Origin: Blastochloris viridis
GTDB lineage: Bacteria; Pseudomonadota; Alphaproteobacteria; Rhizobiales; Xanthobacteraceae
Reading direction: 5' to 3'
Length of the DNA: 64,000 nt
NCBI RefSeq assembly: GCF_001402875.1
Contig: NZ_CP012946.1
Location: 2,830,001-2,894,000 of the forward strand
Every line of letters begins with the position of its first letter. Positions within the stretch are counted from its first letter, which is position 1. Of the stretch, positions 47,575 through 57,725 are shown piece after piece. A model generated the notes under the pieces. The model was not told the origin of the DNA. It did not search any database and was given only the letters and a program-made list of their open reading frames with translations. A program made the position numbers and the translations under genes.

Positions 47575-49677
47575 TCACGGTGTCGCATCCACCCGCACGC
47601 TGACGCTGTCGCTCAGGCCCCCGGCGTCGACCACCGAGATCCGCGCCATGCCGGGGCTGGCAAGCCAAATCGCTTCGCGCCGCACCATAGCCATCGCGAC
47701 CGGCACACCGTTGACGAACCACGAATAGGGCGGCGTGCCGCCGGCGACCTTCAGCGCCAGTTCAGCCGGCTCGTCCTCGGCCGGATCGGGATGGGTGACC
47801 AGGCGCGCGCCGTCGAGCGGAAACGCAATGTGCAGCGGGCGCGCCGCGCCCGCCACCGTCGCCGGAACGTCCTTCCTCAGCTGGCGCAGCGGCGGCGGCA
47901 GTCGCGCGGTGGTGGCGACCAGCACGCCGGGCGGGGCGGGTACCGGCTCGATTGCGATGCCGAGGCGGGAGAAGGCGTCGAACAGGATCGGCGCGGCGGC
48001 GAGCCGCCCCACCAGTCCGGGCACCGCGGCGCCGTCCGGCCGCCCGACCCAAACCGCGATGGTGACGTTGCGGTCGAAGCCGATCGCCCAGGCGTCACGG
48101 AAGCCGTAGGAGGTGCCGGTCTTGAAGGCGATGCGGCCGCCCGCGGCGTTGGCCGGCGGCGGGGCGCCGCGCAGGATGTCGGCGACGTACCAGGCGGCGA
48201 CCGGCTCGACCAGGCGGGCGCGCGGCGGCGGCACCCCTTCGCCGACCCGCCACACCAGCTCCGGCACGTCACCGCCGCGGGCGAGGCCGGCATAGAGCCG
48301 CGCCAAATCGATCAGACGGGTGCCGAGGCCGCCAAGGGCAATCGCGAGCCCCGGCGGCGACTCGCGCCGCAGCGCCAGCTCGACCCCGGCGGCCTTGACC
48401 CGCGACAACAGACGCGCCGGCCCGAGCTCGGCCAGAATGTCCACCGCCGGCACGTTGAGCGAGAGTTGCAGCGCCCGCCGCGCGGTGACCATGCCCTGAT
48501 AGGTCAGGTCGAAATTCTCCGGCGCGTAGAGGCCGTAGCGCGTGGGCCGGTCGTCGACCACCGTCTCGGGGTGGGCGAGCCCGGCCTCGAACGCCAAGGC
48601 GAAAATGAACGGCTTCAGCGTCGAGCCCGGCGAGCGCAGCGCCAGGCCGGCGTCGACCGCGCCGGCGCGCTCGGCGGCAAGATACCCGGCCGAGCCGACA
48701 TAGGCCCGCACCTCGCCGGAGGCGTTGTCGATGGCGACGATCGCCGCCGACAGGTTGGGGCCGAGCCGCGCCGCGCGGTCGCTGGCGAGCCGCTCCAGAC
48801 TGGCCTGCCAGGAAGCGTCGATGGCGAGGCGGTGGACCGGCTCGGTCGGCCGCGCCGCCACCGCGGCGTCGGCGGCGTGAGGCGCCAGCATCGGCACCGG
48901 CCGCCGCGCGGTCGGCACCGGCTCGCGGCGGGCGATGTCGGCGTCGGCATCGGTGATCACGCCGCGTTCCACCGCGCGCTGCAGCACGCGGTCGCGGGCC
49001 TTCTTGGCGGCGGCGACAGCGCGATCGGGCCGCCGCGCCTCGGGCGCCTGCGGCAACGCGACCAGCAGCGCCGATTCGGCAAACGACAACCGCTTCGGCT
49101 CGCGGCCGAAATAGGACAGCGACGCGGCGCGGACGCCTTCGAGATTGCCGCCATAGGGCGCCAGCCGCAGGTAGAGCGTCAGGATCTGCGCCTTGGAGAA
49201 CCGCCGCTCCAGCTGAACCGCGCGCACCATCTGGCGCAGCTTGGCGCCAAAGCTGCGCTCGCTGCGCGGCTCGAGCAGCCGCGCCACCTGCATGGTCAGC
49301 GTCGAGCCGCCGGAGACGACGCGGCCATGCTGCGCCAGTTGCAGCGCCGCCCGGCCGAGCGCTATGGGATCGATGCCGGCATGGCTGTCGAAGCGCCGGT
49401 CCTCCACCGCGACCAGCAGGTCGAGAAAGCGCGGGTCGACCTCGTCCGGCGTCACCGGCAGCCGCCAGCGCCCGCCCGCCGTGAGGTAGGGCCGAAGCAG
49501 CTGGCCGCCGCGGTCGAGCACCACGGTCGAGCGGGTGTCGGCGACGGTGAGGTCGAGCGGGCCGAGCGCAGCAATGTAGAGCGCGAGCGCCCCGGCCGCT
49601 GCGGCAAGGACGGCGGCGAGCCAAGCGAACCAGCGGCGTCTCACCCGAGCTGTCGCGATGCGAGCGGGAAACGTCAT
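47575..49677 (-). CDS. pbpC: Penicillin-binding protein 1C
   Basis: From ATG 49677 the product is 700 residues: a membrane anchor (about 16-37), the GT51 glycosyltransferase domain with catalytic Glu92 (VEDRRFDSHAG), the transpeptidase with S352-T-L-K355, S406-L-N408 and K519-T-G-T-S523, and a C-terminal BiPBP_C domain (last ~90 residues). It polymerises and cross-links peptidoglycan in the periplasm. The A2M gene lies 179 bases upstream on the same strand, the same association as yfhM-pbpC in E. coli. The reading frame stays open far upstream of 49677 by chance. Confidence 0.95.
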   Translation of the reverse strand: MTFPARIATARVRRRWFAWLAAVLAAAAGALALYIAALGPLDLTVADTRSTVVLDRGGQLLRPYLTAGGRWRLPVTPDEVDPRFLDLLVAVEDRRFDSHAGIDPIALGRAALQLAQHGRVVSGGSTLTMQVARLLEPRSERSFGAKLRQMVRAVQLERRFSKAQILTLYLRLAPYGGNLEGVRAASLSYFGREPKRLSFAESALLVALPQAPEARRPDRAVAAAKKARDRVLQRAVERGVITDADADIARREPVPTARRPVPMLAPHAADAAVAARPTEPVHRLAIDASWQASLERLASDRAARLGPNLSAAIVAIDNASGEVRAYVGSAGYLAAERAGAVDAGLALRSPGSTLKPFIFALAFEAGLAHPETVVDDRPTRYGLYAPENFDLTYQGMVTARRALQLSLNVPAVDILAELGPARLLSRVKAAGVELALRRESPPGLAIALGGLGTRLIDLARLYAGLARGGDVPELVWRVGEGVPPPRARLVEPVAAWYVADILRGAPPPANAAGGRIAFKTGTSYGFRDAWAIGFDRNVTIAVWVGRPDGAAVPGLVGRLAAAPILFDAFSRLGIAIEPVPAPPGVLVATTARLPPPLRQLRKDVPATVAGAARPLHIAFPLDGARLVTHPDPAEDEPAELALKVAGGTPPYSWFVNGVPVAMAMVRREAIWLASPGMARISVVDAGGLSDSVSVRVDATP

Positions 49678-49690
49678 CACCAATCGCCTG

Positions 49691-49846
49691 TCATCTCGTC
49701 GTCCCGGACAAGCGGCGGGATGCGGAGCATCCGCCGCGCGATCCGGGACCCTATGCAGAAAGAGTCGCTCACTCGCCAAACGATCCCGGCTCAGCGCCGA
49801 ATGCTTCGCCTTCAGATGCTCCGCATCCAGCGCCGTCCGGGATGAC
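49691..49846. repeat. CCGGGATGAC-family palindromic repeat between the A2M gene and pbpC
   Basis: Starts with TCATCTCGTCGTCCCGGACA and ends with GTCCGGGATGACGA, the outer arms pairing. Inside are GCGGGATGCGGAGCATCCGC and GATCCCGG blocks and an AGAAAGAGTCG stretch matching the CTTTCTGAAA block of the 42-kb tandem. Confidence 0.7.
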
Positions 49847-49856
49847 GAGCGTTCTC

Positions 49857-52800
49857 TTACCTTGCCGGCAGCACTTCGAGCGTGCCGGAGTCGCTGCGGC
49901 CGAAGCGCTCGGGCCGATACATGTCCTCCACCACCACCGGCGGGTGGATGAAGCGGCCGGGCGACACCGCCCGCGCCACATAGGCCACCGAATAGGTCGC
50001 CGCGGTGCCGGAGCGGTCGAACGCCGCGACGAAGCGGTCGTCGCGATACTCGGTGTGGGCCGGCTCGATGTCGCGCTTGAGCCAGGCGAGTTCGGCGACA
50101 TTGCTGGCGTCGACCAGCGCCGGGTTGTCGATCTCCAGCCCCGCCGGCAGGCGGTCGACCAGCAAGAGGCGGGCAAACGCATCGACCCGCTCCGTCACCG
50201 TCAGCACCACCACCACGCGCTCGTTCTGCTTGAGCTGGCGCGGGTCGACCTTGCTGCCGTCGGGCCGGTAGTAGGCGCGCTCGACACCATAGCCCTCGAC
50301 CGCCGCCGGCTCCGGCGTCACCGGATTGCCGTTGACGCCGACCACGAGGCGCATCGCCTCCGAGCCGGTGTTGGTGACCGCGATGGCGCGCCCGGCCAGC
50401 ACCGACGCCGGCAGCGTGCGGTAGTACGGGCCGTTGTGGGCCTCGCCGTCGACACGCACCGACAGGCTCTCCCACTCCTTGGCCGCGGCCTCGGCCGCCA
50501 GCACCAGCCAGGCGTTCTCCTGGGTCGAGGTCCAGCGCGTGGCGTCGCGGGCCTGCTCGATCACGCTGGAGGTGCGCCGCACCAGATCGCGCCCGGCCGC
50601 GCCGGTCTCCAGCGCCAGCGCCAGCACGGCGGCGCCATCGCGCAGCCGCGAGCCGTAGTCGGGCCGCGACAGGCCGTCGTCGTTCACCGCAACCAGCGTC
50701 TCGACCGCGGCGCTGAAGGTGCGCTGGGCGCGGGTGCGGTCGCCGAGCAGGCCGAGCCCGGCGGCGAGCTGGGCGCGCGCCAGCGGGCTGCCGAAATCGC
50801 CGATCTTGGTGTCGGCGAGGTAGCGCAGATCGCCCATCACCGGCCGGCCGTTGCGGGCCAGCACATAGACCGCGTAGGCGAGGCCGGCGGCCTTGTCCTG
50901 CGCCACCTCGGTCTGGTTGGCGACCTGGTTTCGCAGATGGTCGAGGGCGAGGTCGAACGCGATCTTCGGGACCACGAAGCTGCGCTCGCGCGCGCGGGTC
51001 AGGAAGTCGGTGACGAAGGCGTCGAGCCAGACGTCGCCGCCGCCGACGCCCCACAACCCGAACGAGCCGGTGGCGTCCTGCCGCGCCAGCAGCCGCTCGA
51101 TGGCGTCGCGGATGCGGCCGTCGACGTCGCCGTCGAGCGCCAGGGCCTGGCTCTCGGCCAACTTGTTGACGTAGAGCAGCGGCATGGCGCGGCTGACGAT
51201 CTGCTCCGAGCAGCCATAGGGATAGCGGTCGAGCGCCCTGAGCAGCGTCGGCACGTCGAGCGCCGCCAGCGGCTGCACCGCGAGCGACACCGTGCCGGTG
51301 CCGGCGATAAGGTCGTGGGCGAGATCGCCGGTGACCTCGAGCGACTGGCCGGGCTCGAGCGGCATCACCCGCCGCCGCACCACCGCGGTGGTGCCGGGCT
51401 GCACCGGCAGCGCGTAGCTCTGGGCGATGTCGAGATTGGGCCCGGTGAGGCGGACCTCGAGGGTTCCGGTACCGGGCTGGGTCGCGGTGATCGGCACGTT
51501 GAGCTCGGCCTTGGCGCGCGGCTCGAGCCGGATCTGCTTCTTGACCGGGTCGGCCTTGATCGCGCCGCCCGCCGCCACCGCCACGGTGTAGCTGCCGCCG
51601 GCGCCCTCGATATTGTCGAGCGCGAGGTGGAGGCGCGAGGCATCGCCGATGGCAAGGAAGCGCGGCAGCGTGGCGCTGATGGCGACCGGGTCGCGCACGA
51701 TGATGTCGCCCGCGGCCTGGCCGACCCTGCCGGCGCTCCACGCCACCGCCATCACCCGCACGGTGCCGTTGAAGGCCGGGATGTCGAAGTCGACGCGGGC
51801 GGTGCCGTCGGCGCCGACCTTGACCACGCCGGAATAGCGCGCCAGCGGCGCCTGGACCGGCGGGCTGCCCTCGAGTTCAGCCGCCGCCATGTCGCCGCCG
51901 GAGCGGATGGCGCCGCGCGCCGCCGACATGCCGTCGATCAGGAAGCCGTAGAGGTCGCGCACCTCGGTCGCGAGCTTGCGCTGGCCGAGGAAATAGCCGG
52001 CGGCGTCCGGGCTCTGGTAGCGCGTCAGATTGAGGATGCCGACGTCGACCGCGGCGAGCGTGACGAACGCCTCCTCGCCCTTGGCGAGGCCGTCGATGGT
52101 AACCGGGATCGACAGGCTCTGGCGCGGCCGCATCATCTGCGGCAGGTCGAGCTTGACCGGCAGCGTGCGGGCGTCGCGGTCGATGGAGAACCAGGCCAAG
52201 CCGAGCGAGCGGCCGGGCATCAATTTCGCCTCGGTGTCCATCGGCCGATGGGCGAGCGCGACGACATAGGCGCCCGCCCCCCACGCGCCGGACACCGGCA
52301 GCGTCACCGTGGCGCCGGCGCGCTCAACCTCAACCACCCGCAGATCCGAGACGCTGTCGCCGATCACCGCCAGCGTCGCGGTACCGGTGAAGCGCGGGTC
52401 GAGCTTCACCGTCATGGTGTCGCCGGCGCGGTAGCTCGCCTTGTCGAGCGTCACCGGCAGCAGGTCCGGGGTGTCGGCGGTGGCCTCGCCGCCCCAGCCG
52501 ACGTTGAAGACGAGGCTGGTTTGCGCCCCGCCGCCGCCATCCGCCTTGACGTCGAGGCGGTAGCGGCCGAGCCCGACCGGGGCCGAGATCCGTGCCGGCT
52601 TGTCGGCGGCGACGTCGAGCTTGCCGTCGGCGATGCGCTTGGTCTGCTTCACCGCCTCGTACTCGAAACGACCGTCCTGGCGGAACCACTGGTAGCGGGT
52701 GTCGATGCGCGACAGCGTCCAGGTCACACCCTTGCGGGCGATGCGGCTGCCGTCCGCGCCCGCAGCGATGACGTCGAAGGTGGCCGCGGCGCCGTCGTCG

Positions 52801-55112
52801 AGGCTGCCGTCGCTGAACAGCGGCTTGACGCCGAGGATGGCGCCGGCCGGCCGCACCGGCAGGGTGACGGTACGGGCCACGGCGCGGCCGCCGTCTTCCG
52901 CCACGCTCAAGGTGATCTTGGCCTGCAACGGCCGGCGGGCGTCGGCCTCCGGCAGCTCGGCCACCACGGTGGCGCGGCCGCGGGGGTCGGTCACCGCGTC
53001 GGTCTCGATATCGCCGCGCACGGTGTCGAAGCTCTGGTCCTCCAGCCCGACGGCGTAGCCTTCGAGCCCCGGCAGCACGCCGCGCGGCGCCGCCTGCAAC
53101 TCGATTTCGCCGGTGATGCCGAGGCCGGCTCCCGGCGCGCCGTAGAGGTATTTCACCGCAACGCCGATCTCGGCCGGCTCGCCGGCCTTGAGCGCGGCCT
53201 GCTTGGGCTCCAGCGTCACCTCCAGCCGCTCGGGCAGATAGTCCTCGACCAGGAAGGTGGTGTCGCCGATCGCAGCGCCCTTGGGGTCGGCAAAGGCCGA
53301 CACCCGCCATGTGCCGTACGGCACGCCGGACAGCAGCGGCACCGACAGCGCGCGGCCGCCGAGGCCCTGATCGTCGATGGTAACGCGGCGGTACTCGACG
53401 CCGTCCGGCCGCTCAACCACCAGCGTCAGCGGCACGCCGTTGGCGGCGGCGCCCTTGGCGTCGCGCACCACGGCGGTGACGAACACGGTTTCGCCGGAGC
53501 GATAAACGCCGCGCTCGGCATAGACGAAGGCGTCGAGCGCCCCCGGCGCGTCGCGGCCCTTGACGCCGCGGTCGGTGAGGTCGAGCGCGCTCTGCGCAAG
53601 GTCGAGGAAGGCGTAATCGCCGGTGGCGTCGGCGGCGGTGACGAGGCCCGGCGCCAGCCCGCCTTTGCCGTTGGCAAACCCGGCCGGGAAGCTGGCGATG
53701 CCCCGCGCGTCGGTGGCGACGGTGGACAGCACCTCGTTGTTCTTGGCGACCAGCTTGACGTCGACGCCGGCCACCGGCTGGGCGCTGGCGAGCGAGCGCA
53801 CCAGCACCTCGACCCCGCCGGCGCCGCTGAAGGCCGACAGCCCGAGGTCGGACACCACGAACCATTGCGTCGCCAGCGTTTCGTAATTCTCCTCGTCGGC
53901 CTTGGCGCTCTGGCCGTCGTCGGGCTTGGCGGTCATCACATAGACGCCGGTCTGAAGCTGGCCGACCGCCTCCAGCACCGGGAACGCGGTGGTGACGTCC
54001 TTGTTGACCTCGGTGGACAGATCGAGCGTGCCCGACCACACCTTGGCGCCGCGCTCGTTGGTGATGGTCTGGAGCTCGTAGGGCTCAAGCTGGCTCAGGA
54101 AGCCGCCGCCGTGCAGTGTCGCGACCAGATTGCGGTCGCCGATGCGGCTGATGGTGATCTTCGCCCGCGGCGCGTTGACCGACACCAGCGGGATGCCGGT
54201 CTGGCCGGTGCGCGGCAGGATGTAGCTCTTGCCGGTGAACCGCACCTGGGGGGCGCGGTCGCGCACATAAAGCTCGTAGTCCGCCGCCTTGAGCAGGGTC
54301 TCGCCGACACTCGAGGGCAGGCCCTGGCGCAGCACCACGGCGTAGCGCTCGCCGTGCTTGACGCCGTCGAGGCACAGCTCCTTGCCCGAGGCGGTGACCG
54401 CCGGGTTGGCCATGCCGGACACCACGACGAACGAACTCAGGTCGCGCTCCACCAGGTTCTCGGAGAACTGAAAGCAGATCTGCGGCGAGGCGGCGTCGGC
54501 GGACACGGTGTAGTCGAGCACCCGGAAGCCGTGCTCGCCGCGCAGCTCCTCATAGGCGGCGCGGGTCCCGGCGGTCTCGGCGATCCGCAGGCTGGCGAGA
54601 TAGGCCTCCATCGCCGGCCGCCACATCTGCCGCCGCACCAGCGCCTCGCCGAGCAGGGCCAGCGCCACCGCCTCGTCATTGCGCACCACGGCGCGGCGAT
54701 AGGCGGTGTAGGCGGCGACGGTGGCGTCTTCCTGGAGCTGGTAGCGCTCGCGGCCGTCCTTGGGGTCGATCGCCATCAAGGCGCGGCTCGCCGCGAGCCA
54801 CGCCCCGGCGTCCTTGGCATCGACCGCGATGGCCGCGCTCGCCGCCAGCAGCGCGGCCCGCGCGTCGGACGCCAGCTTGGACTCGGCGAGCCGGCGCAAC
54901 TGCTGCAGGTTGCGCCCGCCGACCTGCGGCGCGCCATCCTTCTTGAGCTGGTCCTCCAGCCGCGCGGCAGCGGCGGCGAGATCCGGCCGCACGAAGTCCT
55001 TGACGGCCGCCGGAGCGGTGAGCGGAACCGGCACAGGCGCCGGCTGAGCGGCGGCAAACCCGGGCACGGCAACCAGAGCTGCAACCAAACCGACGCGAAG
55101 GGCGGGGCGCAT
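49857..55112 (-). CDS. Bacterial alpha-2-macroglobulin (ECAM/YfhM-like)
   Basis: The 1,751-residue product is one of the largest in the window. It has a signal peptide (MRPALRVGLVAALVAVPGFAAA), a long N-terminal part with MG domains (for example YAERGVYRSGETVFVTAVVRD, near 530-560), and the A2M and thioester regions. The thioester motif is C1301-S-E-Q1304 in YPYGCSEQIVSRAM. Acyl attack on this bond lets the protein trap proteases. A complement-like C-terminal domain follows. The E. coli homologue is a lipoprotein; here no lipobox Cys follows the signal, so it should be soluble in the periplasm. With PbpC next door, a role in protecting the wall-building machinery from proteases is likely. CGGAGG precedes the ATG. 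Confidence 0.94.
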   Translation of the reverse strand: MRPALRVGLVAALVAVPGFAAAQPAPVPVPLTAPAAVKDFVRPDLAAAAARLEDQLKKDGAPQVGGRNLQQLRRLAESKLASDARAALLAASAAIAVDAKDAGAWLAASRALMAIDPKDGRERYQLQEDATVAAYTAYRRAVVRNDEAVALALLGEALVRRQMWRPAMEAYLASLRIAETAGTRAAYEELRGEHGFRVLDYTVSADAASPQICFQFSENLVERDLSSFVVVSGMANPAVTASGKELCLDGVKHGERYAVVLRQGLPSSVGETLLKAADYELYVRDRAPQVRFTGKSYILPRTGQTGIPLVSVNAPRAKITISRIGDRNLVATLHGGGFLSQLEPYELQTITNERGAKVWSGTLDLSTEVNKDVTTAFPVLEAVGQLQTGVYVMTAKPDDGQSAKADEENYETLATQWFVVSDLGLSAFSGAGGVEVLVRSLASAQPVAGVDVKLVAKNNEVLSTVATDARGIASFPAGFANGKGGLAPGLVTAADATGDYAFLDLAQSALDLTDRGVKGRDAPGALDAFVYAERGVYRSGETVFVTAVVRDAKGAAANGVPLTLVVERPDGVEYRRVTIDDQGLGGRALSVPLLSGVPYGTWRVSAFADPKGAAIGDTTFLVEDYLPERLEVTLEPKQAALKAGEPAEIGVAVKYLYGAPGAGLGITGEIELQAAPRGVLPGLEGYAVGLEDQSFDTVRGDIETDAVTDPRGRATVVAELPEADARRPLQAKITLSVAEDGGRAVARTVTLPVRPAGAILGVKPLFSDGSLDDGAAATFDVIAAGADGSRIARKGVTWTLSRIDTRYQWFRQDGRFEYEAVKQTKRIADGKLDVAADKPARISAPVGLGRYRLDVKADGGGGAQTSLVFNVGWGGEATADTPDLLPVTLDKASYRAGDTMTVKLDPRFTGTATLAVIGDSVSDLRVVEVERAGATVTLPVSGAWGAGAYVVALAHRPMDTEAKLMPGRSLGLAWFSIDRDARTLPVKLDLPQMMRPRQSLSIPVTIDGLAKGEEAFVTLAAVDVGILNLTRYQSPDAAGYFLGQRKLATEVRDLYGFLIDGMSAARGAIRSGGDMAAAELEGSPPVQAPLARYSGVVKVGADGTARVDFDIPAFNGTVRVMAVAWSAGRVGQAAGDIIVRDPVAISATLPRFLAIGDASRLHLALDNIEGAGGSYTVAVAAGGAIKADPVKKQIRLEPRAKAELNVPITATQPGTGTLEVRLTGPNLDIAQSYALPVQPGTTAVVRRRVMPLEPGQSLEVTGDLAHDLIAGTGTVSLAVQPLAALDVPTLLRALDRYPYGCSEQIVSRAMPLLYVNKLAESQALALDGDVDGRIRDAIERLLARQDATGSFGLWGVGGGDVWLDAFVTDFLTRARERSFVVPKIAFDLALDHLRNQVANQTEVAQDKAAGLAYAVYVLARNGRPVMGDLRYLADTKIGDFGSPLARAQLAAGLGLLGDRTRAQRTFSAAVETLVAVNDDGLSRPDYGSRLRDGAAVLALALETGAAGRDLVRRTSSVIEQARDATRWTSTQENAWLVLAAEAAAKEWESLSVRVDGEAHNGPYYRTLPASVLAGRAIAVTNTGSEAMRLVVGVNGNPVTPEPAAVEGYGVERAYYRPDGSKVDPRQLKQNERVVVVLTVTERVDAFARLLLVDRLPAGLEIDNPALVDASNVAELAWLKRDIEPAHTEYRDDRFVAAFDRSGTAATYSVAYVARAVSPGRFIHPPVVVEDMYRPERFGRSDSGTLEVLPAR

Positions 55113-55309
55113 GCGGACCTCCGGGAGTGTCTGTCACCACAACTATAGGCGATTGGTCGCGACGGGACGAACGCTGGTTCAGTCCGAGAATACACTTATT
55201 ACGCGCCCTGATCGGGCAGTCCACGTTGCGACGGCTAGCCAGCGGACGCTACGATTGTTACTTCAATGCTTCCCCGCCCCTGGCCGTCGTTCGAGTTCGA
55301 GGAAACAAC

Positions 55310-55867
55310 ATGCAGCAGATCGGTACGGATTACGTTGCGACACCGCGCGGCGCGTCCGAGCATGTCGTGCTGCTCGATGGCGCCGATCTGCCGATCGGCA
55401 CCGCCGAGAAGCTCGATGCCCACCGCCAGGGCCTCAAGCATCTGGCAATCTCGGTGATCGTCCGCGACGGCGCCGGGCGCTGGCTTTTGCAGCGGCGGGC
55501 GGCGGGCAAGTACCATTCCGGCGGGCTTTGGACCAACACCTGCTGCAGCCACCCCCGCCCCGGCGAGGCCGTTCCCGCCGCCGCCGCCCGGCGGCTGGTC
55601 GAGGAGATGGGCATCGCCTGCCCGCTCGAACTAGCGTTCGTGACCACCTACCGCGCCGCGGTCGAACCCGACCTGATCGAGCACGAGGTGGTGCACGTGT
55701 TCCTCGGCACCTATGACGGCGCCATCTCGCCCGACCCCGACGAGGTCGACGCATGGCGCTGGGTCGCGGTCGCCGAATTGGTCGAGGACATCGACGCGCG
55801 GCCGGACGCCTACACGGTGTGGTTTCGGCACTACGTCGCCGACTTTCTCGACAAGATGACAGATTAG
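55310..55867 (+). CDS. idi: Isopentenyl-diphosphate delta-isomerase, type 1
   Basis: From ATG 55310 (GAGGAAAC upstream) the product is 185 residues. It is a Nudix-fold enzyme with the IDI cysteine and metal His in TNTCCSHPRPGE (Cys79, His81), the RRLVEEMGI Nudix-like helix and the second-shell Glu in HEVVHVF. It interconverts IPP and DMAPP. Type 1 idi is common in purple phototrophs, where extra carotenoid and bacteriochlorophyll tails are needed, and it is dispensable with the MEP pathway. It stands alone here. The open frame upstream (from 55127) is not conserved-looking. Confidence 0.93.
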   Translation: MQQIGTDYVATPRGASEHVVLLDGADLPIGTAEKLDAHRQGLKHLAISVIVRDGAGRWLLQRRAAGKYHSGGLWTNTCCSHPRPGEAVPAAAARRLVEEMGIACPLELAFVTTYRAAVEPDLIEHEVVHVFLGTYDGAISPDPDEVDAWRWVAVAELVEDIDARPDAYTVWFRHYVADFLDKMTD

Positions 55868-56014
55868 GGCATCCGCCGCCGCAGGTAGCGGTAACGTCGG
55901 ATCGGATGCTATCCGTGTCCGTGGATCGGGGCGCCGCCCGCTGGGGGCGGCCGCGGCCGGCGCCGGCGGTGCCCGGCGCGACCACCAGATTTTTCCACGC
56001 GACCAGGGCACAGC

Positions 56015-57142
56015 ATGGAACGGGTTGAAGCGATCGTGGTCGGTGCCGGTGTGGTCGGCCTGGCGGTGGCGCGCGCGCTGGCGGAGGCCGGGCGCGAGAC
56101 CATCCTGATCGAGGCCGAAGACGCCATCGGCACCGGCACCTCCTCGCGCAATTCGGAGGTGATCCACGCCGGCATCTATTATCCAACCGCGAGCCTCAAG
56201 GCCCGCCACTGCGTCGCCGGCGCCCGCTCGCTCTACGCCTATTGCGAAAGCCATGGCGTCGCCCATCGCCGGGTCGGCAAGCTGATCGTCGCCACCGACG
56301 ACGGCCAGGTGCCGAAGCTTGCCGCGCTTAAGGCCCAGGCCGAGGCCAACGGCGTGACCGACCTGGTGTGGTTGGACCGCGACGCAGCGCGCGCGCTGGA
56401 GCCCGAAGTCGTCAGCGTGCAGGCGCTGTGGTCGCCCTCCACCGGCATTCTCGACAGCCATGCCTACATGCTGGCGCTGCGCGGCGACTTCGAGGCGGCC
56501 GGCGGCATGCTGGCGCTGACGACGCCGCTGGAGCACGCCAGCATCGCCGCCACCGGCTTCGTGGTGGAGACCGGCGGCGCCGAGCCGATGCGGCTCGCCT
56601 GTAACATCCTGGTCAATTCGGCCGGGCTTGGTGCCCCCGACCTCGCCCGACGCCTCAACGGCTACCCGGCGGCGCGGGCACCAACGGCTCATCTGTGCAA
56701 AGGCAATTATTTCAGCCTCACCGGGGTCAGGCCGCCGTTCACCCATCTCGTCTACCCGATCCCCGAGCAGGCCGGGCTCGGCATCCACGCCACCCTCGAC
56801 CTTGGCGGGCAGGTGCGGTTCGGGCCGGACGTCGAGTGGATCGACCGGCTCGACTACACCCCGAACGGCGCGCGCGCCGCGGCGTTCGCGCACGCCATCC
56901 GCAGCTACTGGCCGGGGCTGCCGGACGGCGCGCTGGTGCCGGCCTATTGCGGCATCCGCCCCAAGATCACCGCGCCCGGCGAGCCGGCGGCCGATTTCGT
57001 GATCGAGGGCCCGGCCGACCACGGCATTGCCGGCCTGGTCAACCTGTTCGGCATCGAATCGCCGGGGCTGACCTCGTCGCTGTCGATCGCCGGCCACGTC
57101 CGCGACCTCGTCGCCGGCAGTCGGGTCGACCGGGCCGCCTGA
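56015..57142 (+). CDS. FAD-dependent oxidoreductase, L-2-hydroxyglutarate oxidase-like
   Basis: The 375-residue product has the N-terminal FAD motif [20 protein letters not shown] (about 7-26). [15 protein letters not shown] (about 43-57) and LCKGNYFSL (about 228-236) are marks of the LhgO/L2HGDH branch of the DAO family. The C-terminal [20 protein letters not shown] closes the FAD site. It probably oxidises L-2-hydroxyglutarate to 2-oxoglutarate, delivering electrons to quinone, though the substrate is inferred from motifs. It is a lone gene; a fragment of the dispersed repeat follows. Confidence 0.85.
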   Translation: MERVEAIVVGAGVVGLAVARALAEAGRETILIEAEDAIGTGTSSRNSEVIHAGIYYPTASLKARHCVAGARSLYAYCESHGVAHRRVGKLIVATDDGQVPKLAALKAQAEANGVTDLVWLDRDAARALEPEVVSVQALWSPSTGILDSHAYMLALRGDFEAAGGMLALTTPLEHASIAATGFVVETGGAEPMRLACNILVNSAGLGAPDLARRLNGYPAARAPTAHLCKGNYFSLTGVRPPFTHLVYPIPEQAGLGIHATLDLGGQVRFGPDVEWIDRLDYTPNGARAAAFAHAIRSYWPGLPDGALVPAYCGIRPKITAPGEPAADFVIEGPADHGIAGLVNLFGIESPGLTSSLSIAGHVRDLVAGSRVDRAA

Positions 57143-57149
57143 CCGAGGC

Positions 57150-57205
57150 GCCGATCATCGACGTTCCGGAACCTCGAAGGGATCAACCCGGAACCGCATC
57201 ATGAG
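57150..57205 (+). repeat. Fragment of the dispersed repeat
   Basis: GTTCCGGAACCTCGAAGGGATCAACCCGGAACCGCATCATGAG-type sequence (too long to be chance) matches the right third of the copy at 46714-46756. It lies between convergent genes. Confidence 0.55.
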
Positions 57206-57633
57206 GCGGAAGCCTGATCGGCGATCGCTCGAACCGCGGTCCCGGCCTCATCGGCGCAGCGGCCGTCGAACCGCCGCTGCGCCTGCTCGATCGCATCGGC
57301 ATGGGCGCGCGCCCAATCGCGGATCGCCGACACCGGCACCAGCAGCGAGCGGCCAAGCTCGGTGAGCGCGTATTCGACCTGGGGCGGCACGGTGGGGCGA
57401 ACGGTGCGCGTCGCCAGCCCGTCGCGCTCCAGGCTGCGCAGCGTCAGCGTCAGCATGCGCTGCGAAATGCTGCCGATTTCCCGCCGCAGCGCGTTGAAGC
57501 GCATCGGCCCGCGCCCCAGCATCGTCACCACCAGCACGGTCCATTTGTCGCCGATGCGCGACAACACCGGCGCCACCCGGCTGCATTCGGCGGCAACATG
57601 GTCGGCGGGAACATGGCTGTAACCGGGTTTCAT
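57199..57633 (-). CDS. HxlR family transcriptional regulator
   Basis: From ATG 57633 the product is 144 residues. The winged helix of the MarR/HxlR type is plain: [20 protein letters not shown] (about 16-35), [37 protein letters not shown] and [16 protein letters not shown]. Such proteins sense redox or small electrophiles, often through the N-terminal Cys (here Cys16), and repress divergent reductase genes. It is divergent from an FMN reductase gene by 92 bases, which fits that pattern well. Confidence 0.9.
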   Translation of the reverse strand: MKPGYSHVPADHVAAECSRVAPVLSRIGDKWTVLVVTMLGRGPMRFNALRREIGSISQRMLTLTLRSLERDGLATRTVRPTVPPQVEYALTELGRSLLVPVSAIRDWARAHADAIEQAQRRFDGRCADEAGTAVRAIADQASAS

Positions 57634-57684
57634 CGCTGTGCCTTCTTGCGCCGGCCCGAAGCCGGTCACATAGTCATCGCTGGT

Positions 57685-57694
57685 TACAATAGTA
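57685..57694. promoter_or_regulatory. Possible HxlR operator between the divergent genes
   Basis: TAC-AATA-GTA, an imperfect dyad inside GGTTACAATAGTATACC, sits 31 bases before the FMN reductase start and 51 bases before that of the regulator. HxlR proteins often bind TAC/GTA half-sites. This is a position-based guess. Confidence 0.4.
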
Positions 57695-57725
57695 TACCAA
57701 CCTTTCTCACGCCAGGAGCGGTTCG

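Noticed and set aside
49678..51741. Upstream extension of the pbpC frame, up to a 1,388-residue protein
   Set aside because: The added part is a shifted reading of the A2M gene and of the repeat; the PbpC anchor and ATG at 49677 define the real start.
49842..55148. 1,768-codon open frame antisense to the alpha-2-macroglobulin gene
   Set aside because: Composition is Arg/His/Gly/Ala repeats typical of antisense frames in GC-rich DNA; the sense gene has signal peptide, ribosome site and thioester motif.
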